Part shown: positions 1 through 6,121 of the stretch, piece by piece
How positions within the stretch are numbered: position 1 is the stretch's first letter
Layout of the letters: each line of letters starts with the position of its first letter
Origin: an uncultured Clostridium sp.
GTDB lineage: Bacteria > Bacillota_A > Clostridia > Lachnospirales > Lachnospiraceae
Direction: 5' to 3'
DNA: 11,237 nucleotides
NCBI GenBank assembly: GCA_945836785.1
Contig: CAMAMD010000036.1
Coordinates: forward strand, 1-11,237
Position numbers and translations under genes: made by a program
Notes under the pieces: model-generated
The model's input: the letters and a program-made list of their open reading frames with translations, nothing else
Database searches by the model: none
What the model was told of the DNA's origin: nothing

Positions 1-106
1 AATCTCCCATGGAAGATATATGGCTGATATCCAGAATTCTGATATCGTTTGCCTTTTTTTCCTCCAGTGCATCAACAACAAGCTTTACGATTTCTTTTGC
101 TGTCAT
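1..106 (-). CDS. rsfS: Ribosome silencing factor RsfS, N-terminal part (runs off left edge)
   Basis: Only the first 35 codons are in the window. The reading begins MTAKEIVKLVVDALEEKKA and continues with a DIRILDIS-type strand and an ISSMGD stretch, which matches the start of the RsfS/Iojap (DUF143) family: helix, then a beta strand, then S-x-x-D. RsfS binds uL14 on the 50S subunit and blocks joining with 30S when nutrients are short. The ATG at 106-104 has a GGAGGA Shine-Dalgarno at 116-111, about 5 nt upstream, which fixes the start. It sits 17 nt behind the yqeK stop, and the order nadD-yqeK-rsfS is the usual one in Firmicutes. The rest of the gene lies outside the window, so integrity cannot be judged. 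Confidence 0.9.
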   Translation of the reverse strand, partial: MTAKEIVKLVVDALEEKKANDIRILDISHISSMGD

Positions 107-123
107 AAAATCCTCCATTTGAA

Positions 124-693
124 TTAGATAACATGATTCAGATAATAATTATATGTCATCTGTGTCGTATAGTCCACATCCATTGTCGTACTGTTTAAAT
201 ATTCCAATGTGTTTTTTAAAATATGCAGAACACACTGATCTATATCTAAAAAAGCTTCTTTCCTGATTTCTTCCATATCCCGCACCATTTTCCTGTTCGG
301 TTCAATATAGTCAGCGACAAAAATAATTTTTTCAAGCAACGACATATTCGGGCGTCCTGTAGTATGATACCGGATTGCATCCAGAATTTCCTCATCCGTC
401 ACATCATATTTATATCTTGCATAAAATGCTCCGAGCTTTGCGTGCAACATATCAGGATTTTTTTCCTCAAATTTATTTACAGGAATATTATGTTTCCTTG
501 CTTTTTCAAGTTTTTCAGAAGTCGGCAGACCTTTGGCACAATCGTGCAACAGTCCGGCCAGTCTGGCTTTTTCCACATCTGCACCATGCACCATTGCCAT
601 ACATGCGGCAGTGTACTCAACGCCGAGAGAATGCTCAAAACGTTTATCACTTATTTTGCTCTTTAAACGTACCATCATTTTATCGCGGTTCAT
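124..693 (-). CDS. yqeK: YqeK, HD-domain bis(5'-nucleosyl)-tetraphosphatase (symmetrical)
   Basis: A 189-residue HD-superfamily protein. The metal-ligand set of the YqeK family is visible: H21 (FEHS), H50-D51 (LLHDCAKG), H84 (MLHAKLGA), H110 (RYHTTG) and D128 in FVADYIEPNR. Family members studied in Firmicutes hydrolyse Ap4A to two ADP, with an iron-containing active site; activity here is inferred by homology. The frame stays open upstream to 873, but the ATG at 693-691 is preferred: it has GGAGGT at 703-698 and the protein then starts MNRDKMMVRL, the right length for the family, while the longer form would lie inside nadD in another frame. It follows nadD by 25 nt and precedes rsfS by 17 nt, so the three are probably co-transcribed. 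Confidence 0.95.
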   Translation of the reverse strand: MNRDKMMVRLKSKISDKRFEHSLGVEYTAACMAMVHGADVEKARLAGLLHDCAKGLPTSEKLEKARKHNIPVNKFEEKNPDMLHAKLGAFYARYKYDVTDEEILDAIRYHTTGRPNMSLLEKIIFVADYIEPNRKMVRDMEEIRKEAFLDIDQCVLHILKNTLEYLNSTTMDVDYTTQMTYNYYLNHVI

Positions 694-718
694 ATATACC
701 TCCAAATAGCATAAGTTT

Positions 719-1372
719 TTATCTTGCATAAGCTGTACAACCATTAAATCCATATAGTCCGTGCTCTTTAATATAATCTGCAACACCTTTTGGCAATGCT
801 GCTTCGGGTATATGACCGCATGCAATTTGCCGACGAATATCGGAGGATGCAATGGCAAGTTCCTCATTATCAAGAAATTCTATTCTGGTATCAGGAACCT
901 GTTCAAACAATTTCCCGGACCACAGCTGACGTTTCCTTTGATCGGAATTTCTGTCTGCAACTAAGAGCGTACAACTGTGTAAAATATCTCTATATCGAAA
1001 CCATGTATCAAAGCTTTTCAGGGAATCTGTTCCAATAATAAAATAAATTTTTAATCCGGGATTCCAAGACAGTAGCTCGTCCAGCGTGTCAGCCGTATAG
1101 GTAATCCCACCGCGCTCTATCTCGATCCTGGATATGCACATATCCGGATGGTCCTGTAAAGCAATTTGCAGCATATTGAGTCTGTGCTCCGTATCAATAA
1201 TTTCACAGGTCTCTTTATATGCAGGCAGATTATTTGGCATAAAAACAAGACATTCCATATCTTTTTTTCTCTGCAGTGCATATTCAGCCATCATAATATG
1301 TCCGTTATGAACCGGATTAAAGGTTCCACCAAGTATTCCGATACAATGCAGGTGTTTTATATCTATATCCAC
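719..1372 (-). CDS. nadD: Nicotinate-nucleotide adenylyltransferase NadD
   Basis: NadD joins nicotinate mononucleotide and ATP to give deamido-NAD, the step before NAD synthetase. The nucleotidyltransferase motif GGTFNPVHNGH is at residues 15-25, IIGTDSL at about 113-119, and the C-terminal ATP-binding SSDIRR at about 176-181, giving a full-length 217-residue enzyme. Start choice: an in-frame ATG at 1387 has no good ribosome binding site, whereas the GTG at 1372-1370 lies 6 nt after a GGAGG at 1383-1379. I therefore call GTG; the alternative adds five residues (MRRID). NadD leads the nadD-yqeK-rsfS run and is separated from yhbY by 110 nt holding a candidate promoter and a hairpin. Confidence 0.94.
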   Translation of the reverse strand: MDIDIKHLHCIGILGGTFNPVHNGHIMMAEYALQRKKDMECLVFMPNNLPAYKETCEIIDTEHRLNMLQIALQDHPDMCISRIEIERGGITYTADTLDELLSWNPGLKIYFIIGTDSLKSFDTWFRYRDILHSCTLLVADRNSDQRKRQLWSGKLFEQVPDTRIEFLDNEELAIASSDIRRQIACGHIPEAALPKGVADYIKEHGLYGFNGCTAYAR

Positions 1373-1430
1373 GTCAATCCTCCGCATACATTCATGTTGC
1401 CTGGCGGCTCCATGTGGTTTTTCGTACTAT

Positions 1431-1456
1431 ACAGGTTTCCACAAGCCCAAACCTGT
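1431..1456 (-). other. Hairpin in the nadD leader
   Basis: Perfect 8-bp inverted repeat: ACAGGTTT pairs with AAACCTGT around a 10-nt loop. On the minus strand it falls between the candidate nadD promoter and the nadD start. It is not followed by a U tract in either direction, so it does not look like an intrinsic terminator. It may be an mRNA-stabilising or regulatory structure, or chance. I do not recognise a known riboswitch here. Confidence 0.45.
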
Positions 1457-1465
1457 GCAATACTC

Positions 1466-1474
1466 ATTATATCA
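1466..1474 (-). promoter_or_regulatory. Candidate extended -10 promoter for nadD-yqeK-rsfS
   Basis: On the minus strand the sequence reads TGATATAAT, a perfect TATAAT with the TG of an extended -10 one base upstream. The region 16 to 18 nt further upstream, at the end of yhbY, has no convincing TTGACA, which is tolerable for an extended -10 element. Transcription would begin near 1459 and give a leader of roughly 87 nt before the GTG of nadD. The 110-nt gap here is longer than every other non-coding gap on this strand apart from the rplU leader, which supports a promoter. Confidence 0.5.
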
Positions 1475-1482
1475 TAGGTTCT

Positions 1483-1770
1483 TTATGGAAGAATAATCTT
1501 CGCATCTTTCTTTGGTTTCTTGTATAATACAATTTTTTTACCGATTACCTGTACAACTTCACTCTGTGTGCGCTCAGCAATCGCTGCGGCAATCTCTCTT
1601 GGGTCATCAATACAATTTTTTAAAACGCCGATTTTCACCAATTCTCTTTTGGTTAATGCTTCATTCACGGCTTCTGTTACCTCAGGGGTAAGACTTGATT
1701 TGCCGACATTAATAATCGGATCAAGATTCATAGCAAGACTTTTCAGATATGCACGTTGTTTGCTTGTCAT
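1483..1770 (-). CDS. yhbY: YhbY-family (CRM domain) RNA-binding protein
   Basis: A 95-residue single CRS1-YhbY (CRM) domain with an IF3-C-like fold. Members associate with pre-50S particles and are thought to help large-subunit assembly. Visible family features are MTSKQRAYLKSLA at the N terminus, the RNA-binding loop segment VGKSSLTPEV, the ALTKRELVKI segment, and the C-terminal VVQVIGKKIVLYK. The loop reads GKSS where many homologues have GxxG. The ATG at 1770 is preferred over one at 1797, because AAGGAG lies just upstream of it and the longer form would overlap the end of obg. The obg stop is only 10 nt upstream, so translation is probably coupled with that of the GTPase. Confidence 0.93.
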   Translation of the reverse strand: MTSKQRAYLKSLAMNLDPIINVGKSSLTPEVTEAVNEALTKRELVKIGVLKNCIDDPREIAAAIAERTQSEVVQVIGKKIVLYKKPKKDAKIILP

Positions 1771-1780
1771 AATTTTCTCC

Positions 1781-3073
1781 TTATTTGTAATAATCAAATT
1801 CTAATCCGTAAAGGCGTACTGTGTCGCCCTCTTCAATTCCGAGTTCCTCCAACTGCTCGAGTATACCATTTTCTTTCAGAAAACGCTGAAAGAAAGCAAA
1901 TCCTTTCTCTGATTCCAGATTAGTATATCCAAGCATGCGTTCAATCCTCGGACCTTCGACAATAAACAGGTGTTCCTCCTCATCCGATTTTGAAACTTCA
2001 AACGGCAAATCCGGATTATCCCTGAAATCAACATCCATTTCAGGCTCAAATTCAATAACATCATCCGGCGCCTCTTTAACAAGATTATTGACATACCACA
2101 GTAATTCATTCAGCCCTTTTCCGGAAACGGCAGATATCGGAAATACTTTGATACCCTTCGGCTCATATTCTTCTTTAAGCAGAGAAATTACAGTCTCGTA
2201 ATCCTCTCCATATAATGCGTCACATTTATTGGCTGCAATTACCTGTGGACGATTTGCCAGTTCCTGATTATATGCAAGTAATTCCTTATTGATTGCTTCT
2301 ATATCCACAATCGGGTCTCTACCCTCTGTGGAAGCGGCATCCACCATATGAATCAATACCTTGGTTCGTTCTATATGACGCAGGAATTCAATGCCAAGTC
2401 CGACACCCTCGGATGCCCCCTCGATAATTCCCGGAATATCAGCAATGACAAAACCGTTTTTGTCACCCAGATCTACAACACCCAGATTCGGATTCAGGGT
2501 TGTAAAATGATAATTTGCAATCTTTGGCTTTGCATTTGTTACTCTGGATAAAAATGTGGATTTTCCCACATTCGGAAAACCAACCAATCCGACGTCGGCA
2601 ATCATCTTGAGTTCCAATGTAACCCAAAGCTCCTTTGCCGGTTGCCCCGGCTGTGCATATTTTGGTGCCTGCATGACAGAAGTGACATATTGTCTGTTAC
2701 CCTTTCCGCCTCTACCACCTTTTAACAGCGTAACAGGTTCTGTCTTGTTTGACATATCAAGAATAACCTTTCCGGTTTCAAAATCCTTGACAACCGTGCC
2801 GGCAGGAACTTTCAATATAACATCCTTGCCATTTGCACCATGACAATTTCTTTTTCCACCCTCTTCTCCGTCCTCGGCCTGATATTTACGAACATGCCGA
2901 AAATCGGTCAGGGTATTGAGACCCGGATCAACGACAAAAATCACATCTCCGCCATCTCCGCCGTCCCCACCATCCGGTCCGCCGTCCGGGACATAAAGCT
3001 CCCTGCGAAATGAAACATGTCCATCGCCGCCCTTTCCGGATCTGATATATATCTTGGCTCTGTCAGCAAACAT
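1781..3073 (-). CDS. obgE: GTPase Obg (ObgE/CgtA)
   Basis: Essential GTPase acting in 50S maturation and stringent-response signalling; it is cytosolic and ribosome-associated. At 430 residues it is full length. The glycine-rich Obg fold occupies about residues 1-158 (GGPDGGDGGDGGD at 31-43). The G domain has G1 GFPNVGKS at 165-172, G3 DIPG at 212-215, G4 NKCD at 282-285 and G5 SAVSG at 314-318. The C-terminal OCT domain, usual in Firmicutes, spans roughly 361-430 and includes VEGPRIERM. The ATG at 3073 has GGAGGT at 3084-3079. Upstream is the rpmA terminator, so expression needs read-through or a promoter overlapping the terminator. It is followed within 10 nt by yhbY. Confidence 0.98.
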   Translation of the reverse strand: MFADRAKIYIRSGKGGDGHVSFRRELYVPDGGPDGGDGGDGGDVIFVVDPGLNTLTDFRHVRKYQAEDGEEGGKRNCHGANGKDVILKVPAGTVVKDFETGKVILDMSNKTEPVTLLKGGRGGKGNRQYVTSVMQAPKYAQPGQPAKELWVTLELKMIADVGLVGFPNVGKSTFLSRVTNAKPKIANYHFTTLNPNLGVVDLGDKNGFVIADIPGIIEGASEGVGLGIEFLRHIERTKVLIHMVDAASTEGRDPIVDIEAINKELLAYNQELANRPQVIAANKCDALYGEDYETVISLLKEEYEPKGIKVFPISAVSGKGLNELLWYVNNLVKEAPDDVIEFEPEMDVDFRDNPDLPFEVSKSDEEEHLFIVEGPRIERMLGYTNLESEKGFAFFQRFLKENGILEQLEELGIEEGDTVRLYGLEFDYYK

Positions 3074-3096
3074 ATAATACCTCCATTAACATACTC

Positions 3097-3126
3097 TATA
3101 TAAAAAGGCTGTTGTACAAAAGACAA
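3097..3126 (-). promoter_or_regulatory. Weak candidate promoter for obg overlapping the rpmA terminator
   Basis: On the minus strand TTGTCT (3126-3121) and TATATA (3102-3097) are 18 nt apart, each matching consensus at four of six positions. The -35-like box sits in one stem arm and the loop of the terminator hairpin, and the -10-like box in its T-rich tail. A transcript from about 3089 would have only a short leader, but it would include the obg Shine-Dalgarno. This is a low-quality match, offered because obg lies only 28 nt past the terminator and otherwise depends on read-through. Confidence 0.25.
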
Positions 3127-3132
3127 CAGCCT
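3102..3132 (-). terminator. Intrinsic terminator of rplU-prp-rpmA
   Basis: A perfect 10-bp stem (AGGCTGTTGT with ACAACAGCCT) around a 7-nt loop, followed on the minus strand by TTTT and an AT-rich tail. This is a textbook Rho-independent terminator placed 17 nt after the rpmA stop. In the plus direction the stem has no T tract, so it works only for the minus strand. It separates the highly expressed ribosomal protein genes from obg-yhbY. Confidence 0.9.
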
Positions 3133-3149
3133 ATCCATTTACATAAATA

Positions 3150-3440
3150 TTATTCAGCAGTTGATACAGGATAGATTGAAACCTGCTTCTTGTCTCTACC
3201 CTTTCTCTCGAAACGTACTACACCGTCAACAAGTGCGAACAGTGTATCGTCTCCACCGATACCAACGTTGATACCAGGATGAATCTTGGTTCCACGCTGT
3301 CTGTATAATATATTACCAGCTTTCACAAACTGACCGTCTGCTCTCTTTGCTCCAAGTCTCTTAGATTCGGAATCTCTACCGTTCTTGGTAGAACCAACAC
3401 CCTTCTTATGAGCAAAGAACTGTAAATCTAATCTCAACAT
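3150..3440 (-). CDS. rpmA: 50S ribosomal protein L27 (bL27) with Prp-cleaved N-terminal extension
   Basis: A 96-residue bL27, whose N-terminal tail reaches the peptidyl transferase centre. It starts [14 protein letters not shown], the Firmicutes extension with the L-x-LQFF motif recognised by the protease Prp. By homology with Staphylococcus aureus, cleavage after F9 removes nine residues and exposes AHKKG, which matches the mature N terminus of species lacking the extension. The rest ([31 protein letters not shown]) is canonical. Its AAGGAGGTG ribosome binding site lies inside the last codons of prp, with the prp stop 5 nt before the ATG, so translation is linked. A strong terminator follows. 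Confidence 0.98.
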   Translation of the reverse strand: MLRLDLQFFAHKKGVGSTKNGRDSESKRLGAKRADGQFVKAGNILYRQRGTKIHPGINVGIGGDDTLFALVDGVVRFERKGRDKKQVSIYPVSTAE

Positions 3441-3445
3441 CGTCT

Positions 3446-3790
3446 TTACACCTCCTTGTAGTGTACCTGTACATACTCGTCACCGTACTCCCTGCTTATA
3501 CCGGATATCCCTAAATCAAGGGTACGAAGTAAAATCTGCCCAATCTGTTTCTGTTCTTCGTTTTGTTCAGAAACAGAAAGAAATTTAAACTGTATGAGTC
3601 CCGATTTTCCCTGTTCACACTTGAATTTGTTTTCGGTAAATTGCTCTATCGCATTGATTGTGTTAATAGTCAAAACCGATACGGAAGCACATATAATATC
3701 TTTCCCGATTTTGTCATATCCTGCGTGACCACTCACCTGAAATCCAATGTAATCATGTTCGGAATTCATATAAAAAATTGCCTTAATCAT
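3446..3790 (-). CDS. prp: Ribosomal-processing cysteine protease Prp
   Basis: A 114-residue cysteine protease (YsxB family) that trims the N-terminal extension of L27. The catalytic pair is visible as H22 in SGHAGY and C34 in [10 protein letters not shown], with the family spacing of 12 residues. It lies between its operon partners rplU and rpmA, the standard Firmicutes order, and its substrate is the next gene. The ATG at 3790 is 8 nt after the rplU stop, but the preceding bases are T-rich and contain no Shine-Dalgarno. Translation probably relies on re-initiation by ribosomes finishing L21, which would keep the protease at lower levels than the ribosomal proteins. A later ATG (codon 8) has an AAGG upstream, but using it would remove the first beta strand, so it is less likely. 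Confidence 0.96.
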   Translation of the reverse strand: MIKAIFYMNSEHDYIGFQVSGHAGYDKIGKDIICASVSVLTINTINAIEQFTENKFKCEQGKSGLIQFKFLSVSEQNEEQKQIGQILLRTLDLGISGISREYGDEYVQVHYKEV

Positions 3791-3798
3791 AATAAAAA

Positions 3799-4104
3799 CT
3801 AAGCGTTGATTGCTTCAATCTTAACTTTTGTGAAAGGCTGTCTGTGACCCTGCTTTTTATGATAGCCGGTCTTTCTCTTGTACTTGTATACAACAACCTT
3901 CTTATGCTTTCCTTCGCCAAGAACAGTTGCTTTTACTGAAGACTTTGCACAAGCATCACCACAAATCATATCCTTATCTGTGTTCACTGCTACTACATCA
4001 AATGATACCTCAGAGCCTTCCTCTGCATTAAGCTTCTCAACCTTAATGATATCTCCTTCAGCTACCTTGTACTGCTTTCCGCCTGTTGCTATAATAGCGT
4101 ACAT
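3799..4104 (-). CDS. rplU: 50S ribosomal protein L21 (bL21)
   Basis: A 101-residue bL21, a 23S rRNA-binding large-subunit protein. It begins MYAIIATGGKQYKVAEGD and ends with the family segment YKRKTGYHKKQGHRQPFTKV, both diagnostic. The frame is open upstream to 4227, but the ATG at 4104 has AGGAGGT at 4117-4111 and gives the normal length; the extra 41 codons are leader RNA. It is the first gene of rplU-prp-rpmA, with its own promoter and structured leader. Confidence 0.98.
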   Translation of the reverse strand: MYAIIATGGKQYKVAEGDIIKVEKLNAEEGSEVSFDVVAVNTDKDMICGDACAKSSVKATVLGEGKHKKVVVYKYKRKTGYHKKQGHRQPFTKVKIEAINA

Positions 4105-4192
4105 ATGGTTACCTCCTATTATCATTACTCGCCAGTTTCGGTGCTGCTTTACCTGTAAGATAAACAGACTTAGACCACACTGTGCGGCATAC
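4105..4192 (-). promoter_or_regulatory. Structured 5' leader of rplU (probable L21 leader)
   Basis: The roughly 88-nt untranslated region between the promoter and rplU can fold. On the minus strand CCGCA pairs with TGTGG around CAG (4175-4187), extendable by a G-U pair. Downstream, CTGTTTA pairs with TAAAGCAG, with one bulged G, around a 9-nt loop (4144-4167). The Shine-Dalgarno lies after these stems. Firmicutes carry a conserved L21 leader RNA at exactly this place, thought to mediate autoregulation of rplU. The assignment rests on position, size and visible stems; I could not run a covariance-model match. Confidence 0.6.
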
Positions 4193-4198
4193 TCATAT

Positions 4199-4227
4199 AA
4201 AATATCAGAAAATACATGGGTTGTCAA
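4199..4227 (-). promoter_or_regulatory. Sigma-A-type promoter of rplU-prp-rpmA
   Basis: On the minus strand TTGACA (4227-4222) is separated by 17 nt from TATTTT (4204-4199), which is preceded by TGA, so the -10 is of the extended type. The -35 hexamer is perfect and shares its TGA with the stop codon of the upstream ribonuclease gene. Transcription should start near 4192, giving the leader described above. This is the best promoter match I found in the window. Confidence 0.8.
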
Positions 4228-5399
4228 CAGTTTTTTATATAAATCTCATGCAATGGTTTTCTGATTTTTTTTCGGGTTAATTCCACCAGTCCAAGCTTTG
4301 TTATATCAACAACATTGGTTGGAACTGAATCATAATATATCGCATTTTTTAACTCATCCAGCAGACATTTTTGCTTTTGCTCTGATTTCATGCTGATGAA
4401 ATCCACAATAATAATGCCTGACAGATTTCGTAATTTTAATTGTCTGGCAACCTCGTGTGCGGCTTCCACGTTTAATTGATACTGTATTTCCTCTGCATCT
4501 CTGCCTTTGATTGCCTTTCCACTGTTTACATCAATGACAGTCAGTGCCTCAGTAGGCTCGATAACAAGATATGCACCGGATTTCAGATATACCCGTTTTG
4601 ATAATGCTTTCTCGATAATCCGCTCCAATCTGTACTTTGCCGACATGGAAACCATAGCATCCTCATATAAAACAGGCTGTTTGATTCCATATATTCCACA
4701 TATTTCTAATATTTCAGGCAAATCCGTCAACACAGTGCTGTCACAGGCCATCCATTCCTCAATATCAGAAACATAAGTTGGTTTATTTTGTCGCAGACAG
4801 GTATATGCCGTGGCATACTCGGAGCGATACATGACATCGTCCAGTTCACATAATGTTTTTATGGTTTCATTTATTAATAAATCAGTTTCAAGATTCTCTG
4901 CTTTCGTGCGCACAATACCACCGTATTGTATATTTTTACATTTCCTGTCAGCCTGAAATTTATCAATTGCACTTACAAACTGATCTTTTAACATAGTTCT
5001 TGCTTCGGCGGACTTTACCTTTGATGAAATTCCAATCGTATCATTTGTCTGAACAATAACGTAATTTCCTGTAATGGATATATTGGTTGTAACGGTTGCC
5101 TGTTTTGTTTTTATTTTATCTTTTACAACCTGCACAGGAATCAAATCACCGATTTTTAATTGCCTGTCACCGTGATAATCCTCCAAAGGCAGATAACAGC
5201 TTTCACCTTTTGCAATATCGACAAAGGCAGCGTTGATATTTTGTACGATGTTTGATACCCGACCTACATACACATTACCGATACAGGAATCTTCCTCATA
5301 ACAGCGTATTTCCTCCGGGTGTCCGTCCTGCAGGAGAAAACCGGTTATCACATTATGCATTTTCGTTATAATGTATTGCCTGGCTGTATGATTTTCCAT
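4224..5399 (-). CDS. Ribonuclease E/G family protein, short form
   Basis: A 391-residue member of the RNase E/G family, endoribonucleases of rRNA processing and mRNA decay. The S1-like RNA-binding segment is near residues 38-115 (IGNVYVGRV at 40-48). The catalytic DNase I-like domain shows D290 in VIDVNSG and D333 in IIIVDFISM; the 43-residue spacing equals that of the two Mg2+-binding aspartates of E. coli RNase E (D303, D346). The chain ends shortly after LGLVELTRKKIRKPL, so the zinc-link cysteines (CPxC) and the dimerising small domain of E. coli RNase E/G are absent. Start: the ATG at 5399 has GGGAGGAG just upstream; a GTG at 5417 is less likely. It lies 26 nt behind the DUF2344 gene, and its stop overlaps the rplU promoter. 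Confidence 0.92.
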   Translation of the reverse strand: MENHTARQYIITKMHNVITGFLLQDGHPEEIRCYEEDSCIGNVYVGRVSNIVQNINAAFVDIAKGESCYLPLEDYHGDRQLKIGDLIPVQVVKDKIKTKQATVTTNISITGNYVIVQTNDTIGISSKVKSAEARTMLKDQFVSAIDKFQADRKCKNIQYGGIVRTKAENLETDLLINETIKTLCELDDVMYRSEYATAYTCLRQNKPTYVSDIEEWMACDSTVLTDLPEILEICGIYGIKQPVLYEDAMVSMSAKYRLERIIEKALSKRVYLKSGAYLVIEPTEALTVIDVNSGKAIKGRDAEEIQYQLNVEAAHEVARQLKLRNLSGIIIVDFISMKSEQKQKCLLDELKNAIYYDSVPTNVVDITKLGLVELTRKKIRKPLHEIYIKNC

Positions 5400-5425
5400 G
5401 ATTTTCTCCTCCCACACTTTATAAA

Positions 5426-6121
5426 TCAGAATCTGTTTCCGGCTGCTGAAAGAGGCTGCAAATGTTCCCGCTCTCCCATATAAGTTTCCAGTCGGTGAAT
5501 CATGTAATCATAGCGGTTGTATGGTACATTCGCATAATTACATAATGCATCCATGACAAGCTCGGGTTTTAGATTATCCTTGCTTCCCGATGCAAGCAGC
5601 ATATAGATTCCGTCACGATATAATTTGATATCCCATATAAACGGTTTGATATCCGTTACAACTTCCTTGCTTTTCGATTTTTTTAATATCTGAATTTCCG
5701 GCTGTTCATAAAAGCCCGTCAGCATGGTTTTCAGTTGTGAAACCATATCTTCATCCGATTCTTCGTTTCTGTATATATAATAATCCGATGCAGATACGAC
5801 TGCCATGGAGGGTTTCGCATCCTCCGGGAGCTGTACGATATCAAGAACCCGGATTTCATCCGGCATGGTTTCATTCAGGCGGTGCATCATATCCTCTGTA
5901 CTTGTCACAGAATCAAACTCTCCGTCAAAGTACTCTCCCTCAGATGTCATTCCAAGAGGCATGGGTGCCGCAAAGGATATAATCTGGTGCGGTGAGAACC
6001 CCTTTGTATAAGATACATCCAGTTTTGCACGACGAATCGCTTTCTGAAAGAAACGCATAACATCTAAATGTCCGATAAAACGAAGGACCCCTGTTTTGGT
6101 ATACTTAATTCTTAGCTTCAA
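5426..6121 (-). CDS. TIGR03936 family (DUF2344) radical SAM-linked protein
   Basis: A protein of about 231 residues whose N terminus, KLRIKYTKTGVLRFIGHLD followed by VMRFFQKAIRRA, GFSPH (41-45) and PLGMTSEGEYFD, is typical of DUF2344/TIGR03936. This family is known only as a partner of, or a C-terminal fusion to, an uncharacterised radical SAM protein; its function is unknown. No catalytic motif or membrane segment is evident. The frame is open up to 6307, but the upstream part overlaps the radical SAM coding region and is not family-like. I choose a TTG start at 6121, about 8 nt after GGAGGAGG, so the gene overlaps the end of the radical SAM gene by 17 nt. It is followed 26 nt later by the RNase E/G gene. 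Confidence 0.9.
   Translation of the reverse strand: MKLRIKYTKTGVLRFIGHLDVMRFFQKAIRRAKLDVSYTKGFSPHQIISFAAPMPLGMTSEGEYFDGEFDSVTSTEDMMHRLNETMPDEIRVLDIVQLPEDAKPSMAVVSASDYYIYRNEESDEDMVSQLKTMLTGFYEQPEIQILKKSKSKEVVTDIKPFIWDIKLYRDGIYMLLASGSKDNLKPELVMDALCNYANVPYNRYDYMIHRLETYMGEREHLQPLSAAGNRF

Noticed and set aside
694..873. N-terminal extension of yqeK by 60 codons
   Set aside because: It would overlap nadD and lacks a ribosome binding site; the ATG at 693 has GGAGGT and gives the normal family length.
1431..1456. Hairpin as an intrinsic terminator after yhbY
   Set aside because: There is no U tract on either side, and it lies downstream of a good -10 element, which suits a leader structure better.
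2941..3138. 65-codon minus-strand open frame overlapping the obg start
   Set aside because: It is an alternative frame of the obg 5' region and the terminator, with no ribosome binding site or family features.
3878..4264. 128-codon plus-strand open frame over rplU
   Set aside because: It is antisense to rplU and its leader and contains no recognisable domain.
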